The position numbers and the translations under genes were made by a program. Below the pieces are notes generated by a model. It worked only from the letters and a program-made list of their open reading frames with translations, was not told where the DNA came from and made no database searches. Below, piece after piece: positions 18,954 through 28,136 of a stretch of DNA of 64,000 nucleotides. Source of the DNA: Enteroscipio rubneri (GTDB lineage: Bacteria; Actinomycetota; Coriobacteriia; Coriobacteriales; Eggerthellaceae); contig NZ_PPEK01000009.1 in NCBI RefSeq assembly GCF_002899715.1, positions 1 through 64,000 on the forward strand. The letters run 5' to 3'. Every line of letters begins with the position of its first letter. Position 1 is the stretch's first letter.

Positions 18954-18954
18954 A

Positions 18955-20676
18955 CTACCAGTGACACACCACTACGTCGCCCGCCTGGATGATACCGTAC
19001 AGTTCGCCTGCAGCCGACGGCGGCAGGTTCACGCATCCGTGGCTTCCATTGGTCTTGTAGCGCGTGCCTCCGAACGAGGACTGCCAATTAGCGTCATGCA
19101 GGCCAACGCTGTTACCGACAAACGGCATCCAGTACTGTACCGGGGTCTCGTAAGTCTTCTTCCCGTTCTCGTAGCCGATAAGCGTGGACGGACTCGCCTT
19201 CTGGTTGAGCCAGTACACGCCGGTTGGCGTATCGCGTTTGCCGTTGGGCAGGCCTGATACGCACGGGGATTCCCACACGAGCGCCCCGGATTCGTCATAG
19301 AACCGCACATATTGCTCCGACAGGTCGATATCGCAGTAGCGCGCGCCCCAGTCCTGTCCTCCCGCACCGTTGTAGGCCTTGCCCGACGTGGAGCATGGTA
19401 TCTCTACGGTAGCCTGCGTGCCATTGGCTACGGCGTCCTTAACCGTAGCGAGCAGCGCCTCAGAGTCCACCGTCCAGCCGTACGCCCCGCCGGACACCGT
19501 GATCGACTTGCCATCGGGACGCGTGTAGGACCGCTGCGTCCCCACCGTGTTGCAGTCGGACGCAAGCTGCTCGACCCATGCTGTGAGAGCTCCATCGTCA
19601 AGCGTCGCAGACAGATCCTCACCGAGAACAACCCATTGCGATATGAGGCCCGCGTCGAGCGTCGCCGCCGTGTCACCGGCCATGGTCAGAACGAGCTCGG
19701 CCGCGATCATGGTGTTCGCATTCGCAGTTGCCGTGGCAAGCGCCGCATCGGTGGAGAGCACAGTAGGCTTCAGCAGATCTTCGGCTGTGAGGGTTACCTT
19801 CGGATTAAGAACCGCCAGCGCTTCATCGGCCTTGCGGACGATCTGATCGGCATCGAGCGCAGTGCCGGCCGATTCAGGCTGGACAGCGAACGCCCCTTGG
19901 TCGGGATCGTAGGCGATGGTGGCGTTCACAGGCTGCTCGGCCGACGCGTTGAACTCCTCCACCGCTGAACGTATGGCGTCCTCGAGGCCCGTCCCATTCG
20001 AAACCGCGACGAGCTTGTCCGTCTCGTCGTGGTCGTTGCGCACTTCGAGCGGCCAAAGCCAGGGGTTCGTGTCGTCCAGCATGTCACGAATGACCGACGC
20101 CTCGTCTATCGATAGCGCAGCATCGGACGAGGAGAGCGTAAGCGAAAAGCCGTCGCCGCCGATCGAGAGCGTATAGTCATCGATAGCTTCGACAAGCGCC
20201 TTCTCCGCGTCCGCCGCGGACATGAGCGATACGTCGATATCTCCAACGTTGGAATTCGGCATGAATCGATCGGTGAAGTAGACGGCGATCCCGGCGTAAA
20301 CGGCAACAAGCAGGCCCAAGATGACGCCGAGCGTAATCCCGACCACCTTGAGCGGCTTGTTCTTGCGCGAGCGCTTGCTCGCCTTCGAGGCATCGACGGG
20401 CCGCACGCCCGGAGACGGAGCGCTTTGCTTGCTGGCGGCAACAGTGCTTTTCGGGGGCTTTGTACCGCGCTTCGCCGGCGGCATGGCTATCGTCGCGTCG
20501 GGAACCCGCGATGGAGCGGGCTTTCCTGCAAGGCCGGAACGCGCTGCCTGGCCACGAGCCGAGGAAGAAGACGGCGCAGTCCCGCTTCCTTGATCGAAAG
20601 CCTTCTTTGATGAGTCGGCCGTTGAAGGCCCGATCGCATGACGGCCCTGCGGAGCCGTGTTCTTTTTCTTGTTCAT
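18955..20676 (-). CDS. L,D-transpeptidase (YkuD) with signal anchor
   Basis: About 573 residues. A basic, low-complexity cytoplasmic N-terminus (about 1-100) leads to one membrane helix (GITLGVILGLLVAVYAGIAV), then a long extracellular region resembling the PG4 domain found before YkuD, and a C-terminal YkuD domain with the catalytic motif GSHGCVNLP. It should make 3-3 cross-links or attach proteins in peptidoglycan. ATG 20676 is the likeliest of three close in-frame starts (20688 and 20709 are alternatives); none has a strong ribosome site. Confidence 0.9.
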   Translation of the reverse strand: MNKKKNTAPQGRHAIGPSTADSSKKAFDQGSGTAPSSSSARGQAARSGLAGKPAPSRVPDATIAMPPAKRGTKPPKSTVAASKQSAPSPGVRPVDASKASKRSRKNKPLKVVGITLGVILGLLVAVYAGIAVYFTDRFMPNSNVGDIDVSLMSAADAEKALVEAIDDYTLSIGGDGFSLTLSSSDAALSIDEASVIRDMLDDTNPWLWPLEVRNDHDETDKLVAVSNGTGLEDAIRSAVEEFNASAEQPVNATIAYDPDQGAFAVQPESAGTALDADQIVRKADEALAVLNPKVTLTAEDLLKPTVLSTDAALATATANANTMIAAELVLTMAGDTAATLDAGLISQWVVLGEDLSATLDDGALTAWVEQLASDCNTVGTQRSYTRPDGKSITVSGGAYGWTVDSEALLATVKDAVANGTQATVEIPCSTSGKAYNGAGGQDWGARYCDIDLSEQYVRFYDESGALVWESPCVSGLPNGKRDTPTGVYWLNQKASPSTLIGYENGKKTYETPVQYWMPFVGNSVGLHDANWQSSFGGTRYKTNGSHGCVNLPPSAAGELYGIIQAGDVVVCHW

Positions 20677-21112
20677 ACTCGCTCTCATTGCTCGGGTGCT
20701 CGTTTCCATTGTAGCAAGATGCGGCAAAGCAACGGCAAACAAAAGGACGAGCGAAGCCCCTCTTGCTACGAGCGCCACAATATCGCCACGAGCGCTTCAT
20801 ATCGCGAACCGACGGCGACGTATCTTAACTCCCGACAAGAGCGCTTTTGAAAGGCGCAAGCATACCACGCCCTCTTGCGCCAGGCTCATCGGCCTGTCGT
20901 GCGCCCGTTGCTCGTTCCCGGTCGAAAGCGGCTCCTCGGACTCCCCGAACAACGTCGTTGCCTGCGCGCGGCTTGACAAACGAGCGGACGCGGTTAGAAT
21001 GGATGTTCGCCGTTTGGCGGCCTGCCGGATGGTTTTTGGCGTTCGGACTTTGACAAGGTGGGGCCTTCGACCCGCACAGCTCGTCCCTCGACGAGCTCGC
21101 CTTGCATTGCAA
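20677..21112. other. Gap upstream of tmRNA
   Basis: No gene here. It contains the tmRNA promoter (TTGACA 20973-20978, 16-base spacer, TAGAAT 20995-21000) and a hairpin at 21078-21097 (AGCTCGTC-CCTC-GACGAGCT) in the 5' precursor, about 15 bases before the mature end. Confidence 0.5.
20973..21000 (+). promoter_or_regulatory. Sigma-70 promoter of ssrA
   Basis: Perfect -35 TTGACA, a 16-base spacer and TAGAAT. Start predicted near 21007, implying a precursor of about 105 bases before RNase P cleavage at 21113. Confidence 0.6.
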
Positions 21113-21481
21113 GGGGGCGACTGGTTTCGACATGGTACGTCCGAAATGAGGAGCAGGCCGTGGTCTCCTCGCCACGTAAAACAGGGGTACCGTCAATTTA
21201 ATTGGCAAAGCTAAGACTCAGAGCGCTCCGGCGCTCGCCATGGCTGCTTAATAGCACCAGGCTGTCGGCCTTAGGATTTCCCCGCCCTTTGGTCCGGCAT
21301 CAACCTAGGGGAATGCGCTCGAGCACGTAGCCGGTATGGCTCGGGCAAAGATCGAACCGGCTAGGAAGCGCAACGCCCGTCGGCGGACCGCGCGCGACCG
21401 AATGCTGATCGCCGACTAAGCTTGTAGGGCCTCATGGACGATGTAGTATGGACCGGAGTTCGATTCTCCGCGCCTCCACCA
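21113..21481 (+). ncRNA. ssrA: tmRNA (one-piece)
   Basis: Mature ends pair as a tRNA-like acceptor: GGGGGCG at 21113-21119 with CGCCTCC, discriminator A and encoded CCA at 21479-21481. The D-loop-like start GACTGGTTTCGAC and T arm GGAGTTCGATTCTCC are diagnostic. The tag frame probably runs 21204-21251, giving GKAKTQSAPALAMAA and then TAA; the resume codon is inferred. It rescues stalled ribosomes with SmpB, encoded at 22543. Confidence 0.95.
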
Positions 21482-21490
21482 CACGTGATC

Positions 21491-21530
21491 GCGCCCCCTT
21501 CGGATTCCGATGGGGGCGCTCGTTCTTTCA
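21491..21530 (+). terminator. Terminator of ssrA
   Basis: An 8-bp stem GCGCCCCC/GGGGGCGC (21491-21498, 21512-21519) followed by TCGTTCTTTC. Confidence 0.65.
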
Positions 21531-21577
21531 GGCGACAAGGTCAACTCCACCGCTTTTGGAGCGATAAGGCGTCCTTG

Positions 21578-22486
21578 TTACTTCTTGAGAACGGAACCGA
21601 AGTCGAGCGCGCTCTTGATGTCGTCGAACGCACCTTTCAATTCGGCGGCCACGGCTATCCCGTCCTTGTAGATGGCGTTCATGTCGCCAGTGACTTCGGC
21701 GACGCCCTCCTTGGTTATGCCGAAATCGAACTCATCGTCGCTGTCCTCATCGTCATCATCTTCAGCGACGTAGAAGTATTCCGCCTCCTCGCCGTCCTCC
21801 ATGAGGACGAATCCGATACGCTCCCCATCGTCATCCTCGATGTAGCGCACGATAGCATCCTCATCGAGCTCTAACTCAACAAGTTCGTAGCCGTCGTCTT
21901 CTTCGGAAGACTCGACGAGCAGCACATCCTCCGTGTCATCAGCTTCGGCATCCTCTGCATTCTCGGCTTCCTCAGCAGCGTCTTGCGCATCCGCCAGCTG
22001 GCCTCCCTCAAGATCTTCGATGACGTCAGCCTCTTCTCTATCGCCGATACGGCCTTCGGCGACGCCGGGAGCATCTTCAAGCTCCTCGGCGTCGGCAGCG
22101 TCAATGGATCCTTCATCTTCGTACGGCTCGCCATCACCGTAAACAGCTACATGCCCGCCAAGATCGTCCGCAAGCGAAGCCGCCTCATTTTCATCGACAA
22201 TGTGAAAGCCCTCCTCGGATAGATCGATACCCTCCGCCTCCAAAGCCGCAGCTGCGAGGCCACCGTCGTTGCCCTCATCGTCAACGTCGCCTTCTCCCTC
22301 TGGCCCCTCTCCTGCGAAGAAGAAATCGTCGTAGGCTTGCTCAAGGTCTTCCTCGTCGGCCTCAGGCTCGAATTCTTCATCGTCTTGGAACTCGGCAACG
22401 TCTTCGATCTCGGACTCTTCGTCTATCTGCTCGGCATCGGTCTGCCGGCCGTCTTCGAGGTCTGTTAGCTCTTCGTCAAGATCCAT
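21578..22486 (-). CDS. Highly acidic hypothetical protein
   Basis: 302 residues, about two in five of them Asp or Glu by eye, with runs such as AEDDDDEDSDDEFDFG. The only more ordinary parts are a segment YELVELELDEDAIVRYIEDD (about 210-230) and a C-terminal tail with hydrophobic spacing (GVAEVTGDMNAIYKDGIAVA). No signal peptide or membrane helix. It lies between ssrA and smpB, 56 bases downstream of smpB on the same strand. Function unknown; the composition suggests a basic partner (ribosome, RNA-binding protein or Ca2+), but that is a guess. Confidence 0.7.
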   Translation of the reverse strand: MDLDEELTDLEDGRQTDAEQIDEESEIEDVAEFQDDEEFEPEADEEDLEQAYDDFFFAGEGPEGEGDVDDEGNDGGLAAAALEAEGIDLSEEGFHIVDENEAASLADDLGGHVAVYGDGEPYEDEGSIDAADAEELEDAPGVAEGRIGDREEADVIEDLEGGQLADAQDAAEEAENAEDAEADDTEDVLLVESSEEDDGYELVELELDEDAIVRYIEDDDGERIGFVLMEDGEEAEYFYVAEDDDDEDSDDEFDFGITKEGVAEVTGDMNAIYKDGIAVAAELKGAFDDIKSALDFGSVLKK

Positions 22487-22542
22487 GATGCCTCCTCATC
22501 TCAAGCGCACGAAGCGTCGAGATCGTCGTTTGGAAAGCGCGG

Positions 22543-23007
22543 TTAACGGCTGCGCTCCTTGAGAGCCCGCTCGATCTCGCGGCGCGAGTCGCGTTCAGCC
22601 ATGCTCGCACGCTTGTCATAGGTCTTCTTGCCGCGGGCAAGCGCCAACTCCACTTTCACGAGCGCGTTCTCCTTGAAGTACATTTTAGTGGGCACGAGCG
22701 CCATGCCCTTCTCGCGCGTCTTTTCCTGCAACATGCGTATCTCCTTTTTGTGCAGCAGGAGCTTACGCTTGCGATCGGGATCAACGTTAGCGATATTTCC
22801 CTGTGAAAACGGGGGGATGTGCACGTTGTGTAACCACACTTCCCCTCCGCGGATGATCGCGAAGCAGTCCGTGAGCTGACAGTTGTTCTCGCGCAGCGAG
22901 CGAACCTCGGTGCCCGTGAGTTCAATGCCGGCCTCGAAACGCTCCATGAGCTCGTACTCATGGGACGCCTTACGATTCCTCGCTATAGTTTTCGCTTCGC
23001 GCTTCAT
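22543..23007 (-). CDS. smpB: SsrA-binding protein
   Basis: A 154-residue OB-fold protein that loads tmRNA into stalled ribosomes. Motifs: NRKASHEYELMERFEAGIEL, GTEVRSLRE, MALVPTKMYFKE and the basic tail GKKTYDKRASMAERD. Starts 6 bases after the stop of the M42 peptidase, so translation is probably coupled. Its partner ssrA is 1 kb away on the other strand. Confidence 0.96.
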   Translation of the reverse strand: MKREAKTIARNRKASHEYELMERFEAGIELTGTEVRSLRENNCQLTDCFAIIRGGEVWLHNVHIPPFSQGNIANVDPDRKRKLLLHKKEIRMLQEKTREKGMALVPTKMYFKENALVKVELALARGKKTYDKRASMAERDSRREIERALKERSR

Positions 23008-23013
23008 AACTCC

Positions 23014-24180
23014 CTACTCCACGCCGGTCTCGTCGAATTGAATCTGCGCCGCCGTCTCATGTTCGTCGATCGGAGCGATCCCAGCTCCATCGTCCACGAT
23101 CGAGTCCTCCATGCCGGGCACGAAGCACGCACTCTTATCGAGATCCTGTGCGAAACGCGCAAGGAGGCGCACCGTAGCTTCCATGTCGTCAAGGCATACC
23201 ACCTCGGTAGGCGTATGCATGTAGCGCAGCGCCACGGATACAAGGCCCGTGGGTATGCCCGCGCGGGTGATCTGAATTGACCGCGCATCCGTGCCGGTCA
23301 CGCTCGGTTCAGCCTCGATCTGGTACGGCAGGCCTTCGGCTTCGGCCGCCGTCACGAGACGCTCGAACACCTCGGGGTTGATGTTCGGTCCACGCGCGAT
23401 CACGGGGCCGCCCCCGCACACGATGTCGCCGTGCTTGGACTTTTCGATACCGGGATAGTCGGTAGCATGCGTTACATCGAAGGCCACCGCCACATCAGGA
23501 TTCACGCCGTAGGCCGAAGTAATCGCCCCGCGCGTGCCAATCTCCTCCTGCACGGTCGCCGCTGCTATGAAGTCTCCAGGAGCGCGGCCCGCCTCGGCAA
23601 GCGTCTCTAAAACGCGGACAGCCACCCATACGCCCGCCTTATCATCGAAAGCACGGGAGACGGCCATGCCTTTCCCGAAGCGCTCGAACCCTACGCCGAA
23701 GGTGATGACATCGCCCACCCTCACGAGCTTCTTCACCTGCTTGCCGGGAAGACCAAGATCAATGACCAGCTTGTCTATGGGAGTGACGCTCTTGCGCTCG
23801 TCGGGCGCGATGAGATGGATAGGCTTGCGGCCCACGATGCCGCGAAGAGGCTCAAGGGAGTTCGACGCGTGCACGTCAACGCGCAGGCCGGGAAGGATGG
23901 CGGCATCCACACCGCCCACGGCAGCAACCGACAAGAAGCCGTCATCCGAGATATACGTAACCATCAGGCCGATCTCGTCCATATGAGCCGCTAGCATGAA
24001 CGAGGGGCCGTCGCCGCGCCCAGCTAAGCGCGCGTGCACCGAACCCATGACGTCGGTTCGAATCTCATCGGCCGCGCCGGCCAATCGCTCGCGCAGAACC
24101 GATGCGACAGCAATCTCGGTGCCGGTCGCGGATGGGGTTTCGAGCAGTCGCTTGAGGAATTTAACCTGCTTTTTCTTCAT
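23014..24180 (-). CDS. M42 family metallopeptidase
   Basis: A 388-residue aminopeptidase of the glutamyl-aminopeptidase/endoglucanase (FrvX) group. Two-metal-site motifs are visible in order: AAHMDEIG (His, Asp), AFDDKAG (bridging Asp), VQEEIGTRGA (catalytic Glu), VAFDVTHA and MHTPTEV (His). Probably cytoplasmic, removing N-terminal residues from peptides. ATG 24180 gives MKKKQVKFLKRLLETPSATG, the family start; the frame is open farther upstream without similarity. Confidence 0.92.
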   Translation of the reverse strand: MKKKQVKFLKRLLETPSATGTEIAVASVLRERLAGAADEIRTDVMGSVHARLAGRGDGPSFMLAAHMDEIGLMVTYISDDGFLSVAAVGGVDAAILPGLRVDVHASNSLEPLRGIVGRKPIHLIAPDERKSVTPIDKLVIDLGLPGKQVKKLVRVGDVITFGVGFERFGKGMAVSRAFDDKAGVWVAVRVLETLAEAGRAPGDFIAAATVQEEIGTRGAITSAYGVNPDVAVAFDVTHATDYPGIEKSKHGDIVCGGGPVIARGPNINPEVFERLVTAAEAEGLPYQIEAEPSVTGTDARSIQITRAGIPTGLVSVALRYMHTPTEVVCLDDMEATVRLLARFAQDLDKSACFVPGMEDSIVDDGAGIAPIDEHETAAQIQFDETGVE

Positions 24181-24352
24181 GTCGCTTCTGAATCCTGTCA
24201 ATCGTGCGCCCTTCGTCCGACGCGGCCGGCGAAGGCCAAAATCGGACGTTGGAGCGTTTCTGATATCGGGCCTCATTATAGCGCCTTCGCACGAAAGACG
24301 GTTCGCCTCTTTCTGCACCGTGCCGAAGCTGTCACCGGAGCATCATGAATCC

Positions 24353-24634
24353 CTACCACCACTCCTTTTTCTTGGCGCGCTTGCGCTCGGCTTTCGGCGG
24401 TCTGAAATCAAGCTCCAGCTGGCCGTCCTGCACCTGCTTGGTCGCACGTTTGCGCTCGACGCGATCTATCGTCCACGACACCGCGTCTTTGCCGTAAAGC
24501 TCCAGCATCTTGAGCCGCGCGTCGCGGAGATTGCCTTTCGACCCGGCGCGCGCATCGCTTTCGAACTCGAACAGGCCTGTAGCACGGGCGTCCGAGGCTG
24601 CGGGCGATCGGTAATGTGCGATGTAGGTCTGCAT
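24353..24634 (-). CDS. Small basic hypothetical protein
   Basis: 93 residues: an N-terminal segment MQTYIAHYRSP, a middle helix LRDARLKMLELYGKDAVSW and a very basic tail (PPKAERKRAKKKEWW). GAAGAGGAT precedes the ATG. No family recognised; the tail suggests nucleic-acid contact. Divergent from the trehalose gene. Confidence 0.6.
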   Translation of the reverse strand: MQTYIAHYRSPAASDARATGLFEFESDARAGSKGNLRDARLKMLELYGKDAVSWTIDRVERKRATKQVQDGQLELDFRPPKAERKRAKKKEWW

Positions 24635-24785
24635 ATCCTCTTCCGAATTCCACGAGCAAGGCTGATGCGGCCCATGATACCACGACGATCGGCGCGCGCC
24701 CTGCTCGACCGCCGACTCAGAATGCAAGCCGCAAACGCGACGCTTCACGGACACGCTACGGACGCGCAACAAGGCTCCAACCGGA

Positions 24786-24815
24786 TTGCGACCGGCCGTC
24801 GAGGTTTCCTACAAT
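24786..24815 (+). promoter_or_regulatory. Candidate promoter of otsAB
   Basis: TTGCGA (24786-24791), an 18-base spacer and TACAAT (24810-24815). If real, transcription starts near 24822 and the downstream ATG at 24844 would be the true start codon. Confidence 0.4.
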
Positions 24816-27060
24816 GACAAAAACGTCAGACGAAAGCGAACCCATGGAAACGGAACTGGACCGCAGCGCCCAAGAGCGCCTTATTATCGTATCGAACCGC
24901 CTCCCCTATCGCGCGTCGCACGATGCCGAAGGGCATATCACACTCGAACGCAGCGTCGGGGGTCTGGCATCGGGCCTGGGACCCCTGCATGAGCAGGACG
25001 GCAACTTGTGGATAGGGTGGATGGGCGATACGGCAGACTTCGACGAGGCGGAACAGGCCGATGTGGCCGCAAGACTGGCCGCATGCGGTTGCCTACCCGT
25101 TCTTCTGGATCCCGCGGATGCCGAAGCATACTACGAAGGGCTTTCGAACTCGGCCCTTTGGCCGCTGTTCCACGGATTCCCGCAGTTCGTTCGTTTCGAC
25201 GAAGCAGAATGGGAAGCCTACCGCCGCGTCAATGAGCGATTCTGCGACGAGATCGTAGCCGTAGCCCGCCCGGGAGATGTGGTGTGGGTGCAAGACTATC
25301 ACCTCATGCTCTTACCAACCCTGCTGCGCGCCAAGCTGCCCGATGCGACCATCGGCTTTTTCCTGCATATACCGTTTCCCGACTACGAGACATTCCGTAT
25401 GCTGCCATGGCGCGAAGATATCGTGCGAGGCGTGTTGGGAGCCGATCTCATAGGGTTCCATGCGTACGACTATGTCCGGCACTTCCTTTCAAGCTGTCGG
25501 CGCATAGCAGGCGTAGAGAATACGAGCGGAGCCCTGACAGTGGACGGACGTCTCACCCAGGTCGACGCGTTCCCGCTCGGAATCGACTACGAGCGCTATC
25601 GACAGGCGGCCCGCAAACCCGAAGTGCAAAGGGCGGCCGCAGCCTTTGCCGAAGAGAAGGGTCACGAGGGCTGCAAGGTGATGCTGTCGGTGGAGCGCCT
25701 GGACTACTCGAAAGGCATCCCGAACCGCCTGCACGCCTTCGACATTTTCCTGGACCGCCATCCCGAATGGGAGGGACGCGTAGTGCTCGTGCTCGTCACC
25801 GTGCCCTCACGCGAAAATGTTGCATCGTACCGGGCGCTCAAGAAGCAGATCGACGAGCTGGTTGGCCTCATCAACGGCAAGCATTCCACAATGGACTGGT
25901 CCCCGGTGGACTACTACTATCGATCGCTTTCGTTCGATCGACTGGCAAGCCTCTATGCCGTCAGTGACGTCATGCTCGTGACGCCCCTGCGCGACGGGAT
26001 GAACCTCGTCTGCAAAGAGTACCTTGCCTGCCACGATGGAGGCGGAGGCGTCCTCGTGCTCTCCGAGATGGCCGGAGCATCGTACGAACTGCATGAGGCT
26101 TTGCGCGTGAACCCCTTCGACCTGGAAGATGTGGTGGGGGCCATGGAACGGGCGCTTACCATGGGTACCGACGAGCAGCGGCGTCGCAACGCTCCGATGC
26201 AGCAGCGACTCGCCCGCTACACATCGGAAAAGTGGGCTCGCGAGTTTTTGGACGCCGCGCATGGCGTGAAACAGAGGCAGGCCGGTATGAGCGCGCGGTT
26301 ACTGGGCCCGACGACAGCGGTCAGGCTGTTGGATGCGTTCCGCGGATCGGGTCGGCGCGCGCTCATGCTCGACTACGACGGAACGCTCATGCCGTTCTCG
26401 GACGATCCGGGACGAGTCGTGCCGGACAGCCGCCTTTTGGAATTGCTCGAGCGACTCTCCTCGGAGGAGACCGATATCGTGGTCGTGTCGGGCAGGGATC
26501 GGAACACGCTCGAAACGTGGCTTGGCGCGCTGTCCGTCGATCTTGTGGCCGAGCATGGCGTGTGGTTCCGCAGGAAAGCGGAAGACGCCTGGATGCTCGA
26601 AGAACCCTTGAGCGATGGGTGGAAAGAGGCCCTGCGGCCGGTACTTTGCGATTTCGTCGATCGCACGCCGGGATCGCTGCTTGAGGAGAAGGATTTCTCG
26701 CTGGTGTGGCATTACCGCACGTGCAGCCAGGAGCTGGCGGAGCGGCGCGTGATAGAAATCAAGAACGCCTTGAGCGACGGGCTGGCCGACCAGGGGCTTG
26801 CGCTCATGGATGGAAACAAGGTACTGGAAATAAAACCGCGCGGAGTCGACAAAGGACATGCAGCTCATCGTTGGTTTCGCAATCCGATGTACGACTTTTT
26901 GCTGGCGGCCGGAGACGACCGTACCGACGAAGACGTGTTCGAAGCCGCACCGGAAACAGCCTGGACAATCAAAGTAGGAGGAGGCCCCACCCATGCGCGC
27001 TACACCCTGAAGGACTGCCGCGAAATGCGTGGACTTCTCGAGGCGTTGGCGGAGGTATAG
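24814..27060 (+). CDS. otsA: Trehalose-6-phosphate synthase/phosphatase fusion
   Basis: A 748-residue bifunctional protein. Residues about 22-485 are a GT20 synthase (RLIIVSNRLPYR, WVQDYHLMLLP, VERLDYSKGIPNRL, TPLRDGMNLVCKEY) joining UDP-glucose and glucose-6-P. Residues about 510-745 are a HAD phosphatase of the OtsB type (LDYDGTLMPF with the nucleophile Asp, GDDRTDED). It would make trehalose in one chain as an osmoprotectant. The start may be 24814 or 24844 (see promoter entry); the family begins after both. Confidence 0.92.
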   Translation: MTKTSDESEPMETELDRSAQERLIIVSNRLPYRASHDAEGHITLERSVGGLASGLGPLHEQDGNLWIGWMGDTADFDEAEQADVAARLAACGCLPVLLDPADAEAYYEGLSNSALWPLFHGFPQFVRFDEAEWEAYRRVNERFCDEIVAVARPGDVVWVQDYHLMLLPTLLRAKLPDATIGFFLHIPFPDYETFRMLPWREDIVRGVLGADLIGFHAYDYVRHFLSSCRRIAGVENTSGALTVDGRLTQVDAFPLGIDYERYRQAARKPEVQRAAAAFAEEKGHEGCKVMLSVERLDYSKGIPNRLHAFDIFLDRHPEWEGRVVLVLVTVPSRENVASYRALKKQIDELVGLINGKHSTMDWSPVDYYYRSLSFDRLASLYAVSDVMLVTPLRDGMNLVCKEYLACHDGGGGVLVLSEMAGASYELHEALRVNPFDLEDVVGAMERALTMGTDEQRRRNAPMQQRLARYTSEKWAREFLDAAHGVKQRQAGMSARLLGPTTAVRLLDAFRGSGRRALMLDYDGTLMPFSDDPGRVVPDSRLLELLERLSSEETDIVVVSGRDRNTLETWLGALSVDLVAEHGVWFRRKAEDAWMLEEPLSDGWKEALRPVLCDFVDRTPGSLLEEKDFSLVWHYRTCSQELAERRVIEIKNALSDGLADQGLALMDGNKVLEIKPRGVDKGHAAHRWFRNPMYDFLLAAGDDRTDEDVFEAAPETAWTIKVGGGPTHARYTLKDCREMRGLLEALAEV

Positions 27061-27195
27061 GGCGAGCAATGCTGGATGCGGACGCGCCATACGTTCGTTT
27101 GGCAGATGTGACAACTCAGCAGAGCTTAGTGATCGGCATACGCATCAGGGAGCCGTGCATCGGGCGCAGCCGGACGATGAACCCGGCCGAGCGTG

Positions 27196-27621
27196 CTACC
27201 CGTTCTCTGCGAGTTCGTCTCCGGGGCATTCCCCGGGCATGAGGGTGCGGAGCACTTCCTCGAACGGATCGACCGCAGCGCAACGCACGAGACGATCCTT
27301 TTGGGGACGCGTCAGACACTTGAAACGGTATTCGGCGCTCATAGCTTCATGCTTGGTTTCGAACCGGGCGCACGCGATGAGCTCGACGGGCGTACGACTA
27401 CGTGTGTACTTCGCGCCTTTGCCGGCGTTGTGCGCGGCGACGCGCTTCTCGACATCGACCGTATAGCCTGTGTAAAGAGTGCCGTCAGCGCACGACAGCA
27501 CATACATAAAATACCGTGGCATAGCGGGATCGGCGATGCTCGAATTCTTAAACATCGATCGCTGACCGTCGTCGCTCAATCCGCCGGCGAACCCTCCCCC
27601 ACAAGGCCCCTCATCAAACAT
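27196..27621 (-). CDS. GIY-YIG nuclease domain protein (UPF0213/YhbQ-like)
   Basis: About 141 residues. The GIY-YIG core is at residues 38-115: [15 protein letters not shown], then [17 protein letters not shown] and [17 protein letters not shown]. It is likely a single-domain endonuclease of unknown target. ATG 27621 is chosen because AGGTGA sits 6 bases upstream; GTG 27630 overlaps the previous stop, and shorter starts at 27555 or 27522 lack ribosome sites. Coupled to the upstream gene. Confidence 0.8.
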   Translation of the reverse strand: MFDEGPCGGGFAGGLSDDGQRSMFKNSSIADPAMPRYFMYVLSCADGTLYTGYTVDVEKRVAAHNAGKGAKYTRSRTPVELIACARFETKHEAMSAEYRFKCLTRPQKDRLVRCAAVDPFEEVLRTLMPGECPGDELAENG

Positions 27622-27626
27622 CGCGC

Positions 27627-28136
27627 TCACCTGACACCTGACAGCACGAATTCCATGAGCGACATGAGTTCCTCCTCGTCCAAGCGTCGCACCAGATCAC
27701 TTTCTGCTAAGGGCACGAATCCCGCCTGACGGTCATACAGAAGCCCGTCGATGAGGAGCACGGTGCGCATGCCCGTCGAACTGCGAACCGACACGAGCGT
27801 TTTCTCGTGCAGACGTACATACGCCTCGCCTTCGATGCCGATCTTCGCATACCACTCAGGCAGATTCCTCACACCTTCATCGACAAGGAAGCGGCGGATC
27901 TCTCCGCAGCCGGCCAAGGGAAACGGGGGAAGATCATAGCCTTCGCGACGCGCCCGGTGAAAGACGTATTGCGAAGCATCGCCCACCTCCGCCCGATCGC
28001 CTACCGCGATAGCCGCAAACTCCGCTATACGCTGCACGCTCCACCGCTCTCCCGCCGATCGCACGAACGCGACCAACGCCTCGAGCAGTCGAGACGCTGC
28101 GGAGCCATCGTCGGGCGATAAGCCATCAGCGTCCAC
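27627..28136 (-). CDS. Hypothetical protein
   Basis: About 169 residues, no family recognised. Visible parts: a helical N-terminus ([20 protein letters not shown]), a middle segment with [15 protein letters not shown], and a beta-rich C-terminal half ([29 protein letters not shown]). No signal or membrane segment. The GTG start at 28136 overlaps the end of the preceding gene by 11 bases and has GAGG upstream; an ATG some 40 bases farther upstream is possible. Likely one operon with its neighbours. Confidence 0.6.
   Translation of the reverse strand: MDADGLSPDDGSAASRLLEALVAFVRSAGERWSVQRIAEFAAIAVGDRAEVGDASQYVFHRARREGYDLPPFPLAGCGEIRRFLVDEGVRNLPEWYAKIGIEGEAYVRLHEKTLVSVRSSTGMRTVLLIDGLLYDRQAGFVPLAESDLVRRLDEEELMSLMEFVLSGVR

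Noticed and set aside
21434-21874. Plus-strand frame beginning within the tmRNA 3' end
   Set aside because: It starts in the tRNA-like domain and runs antisense to the acidic protein gene.
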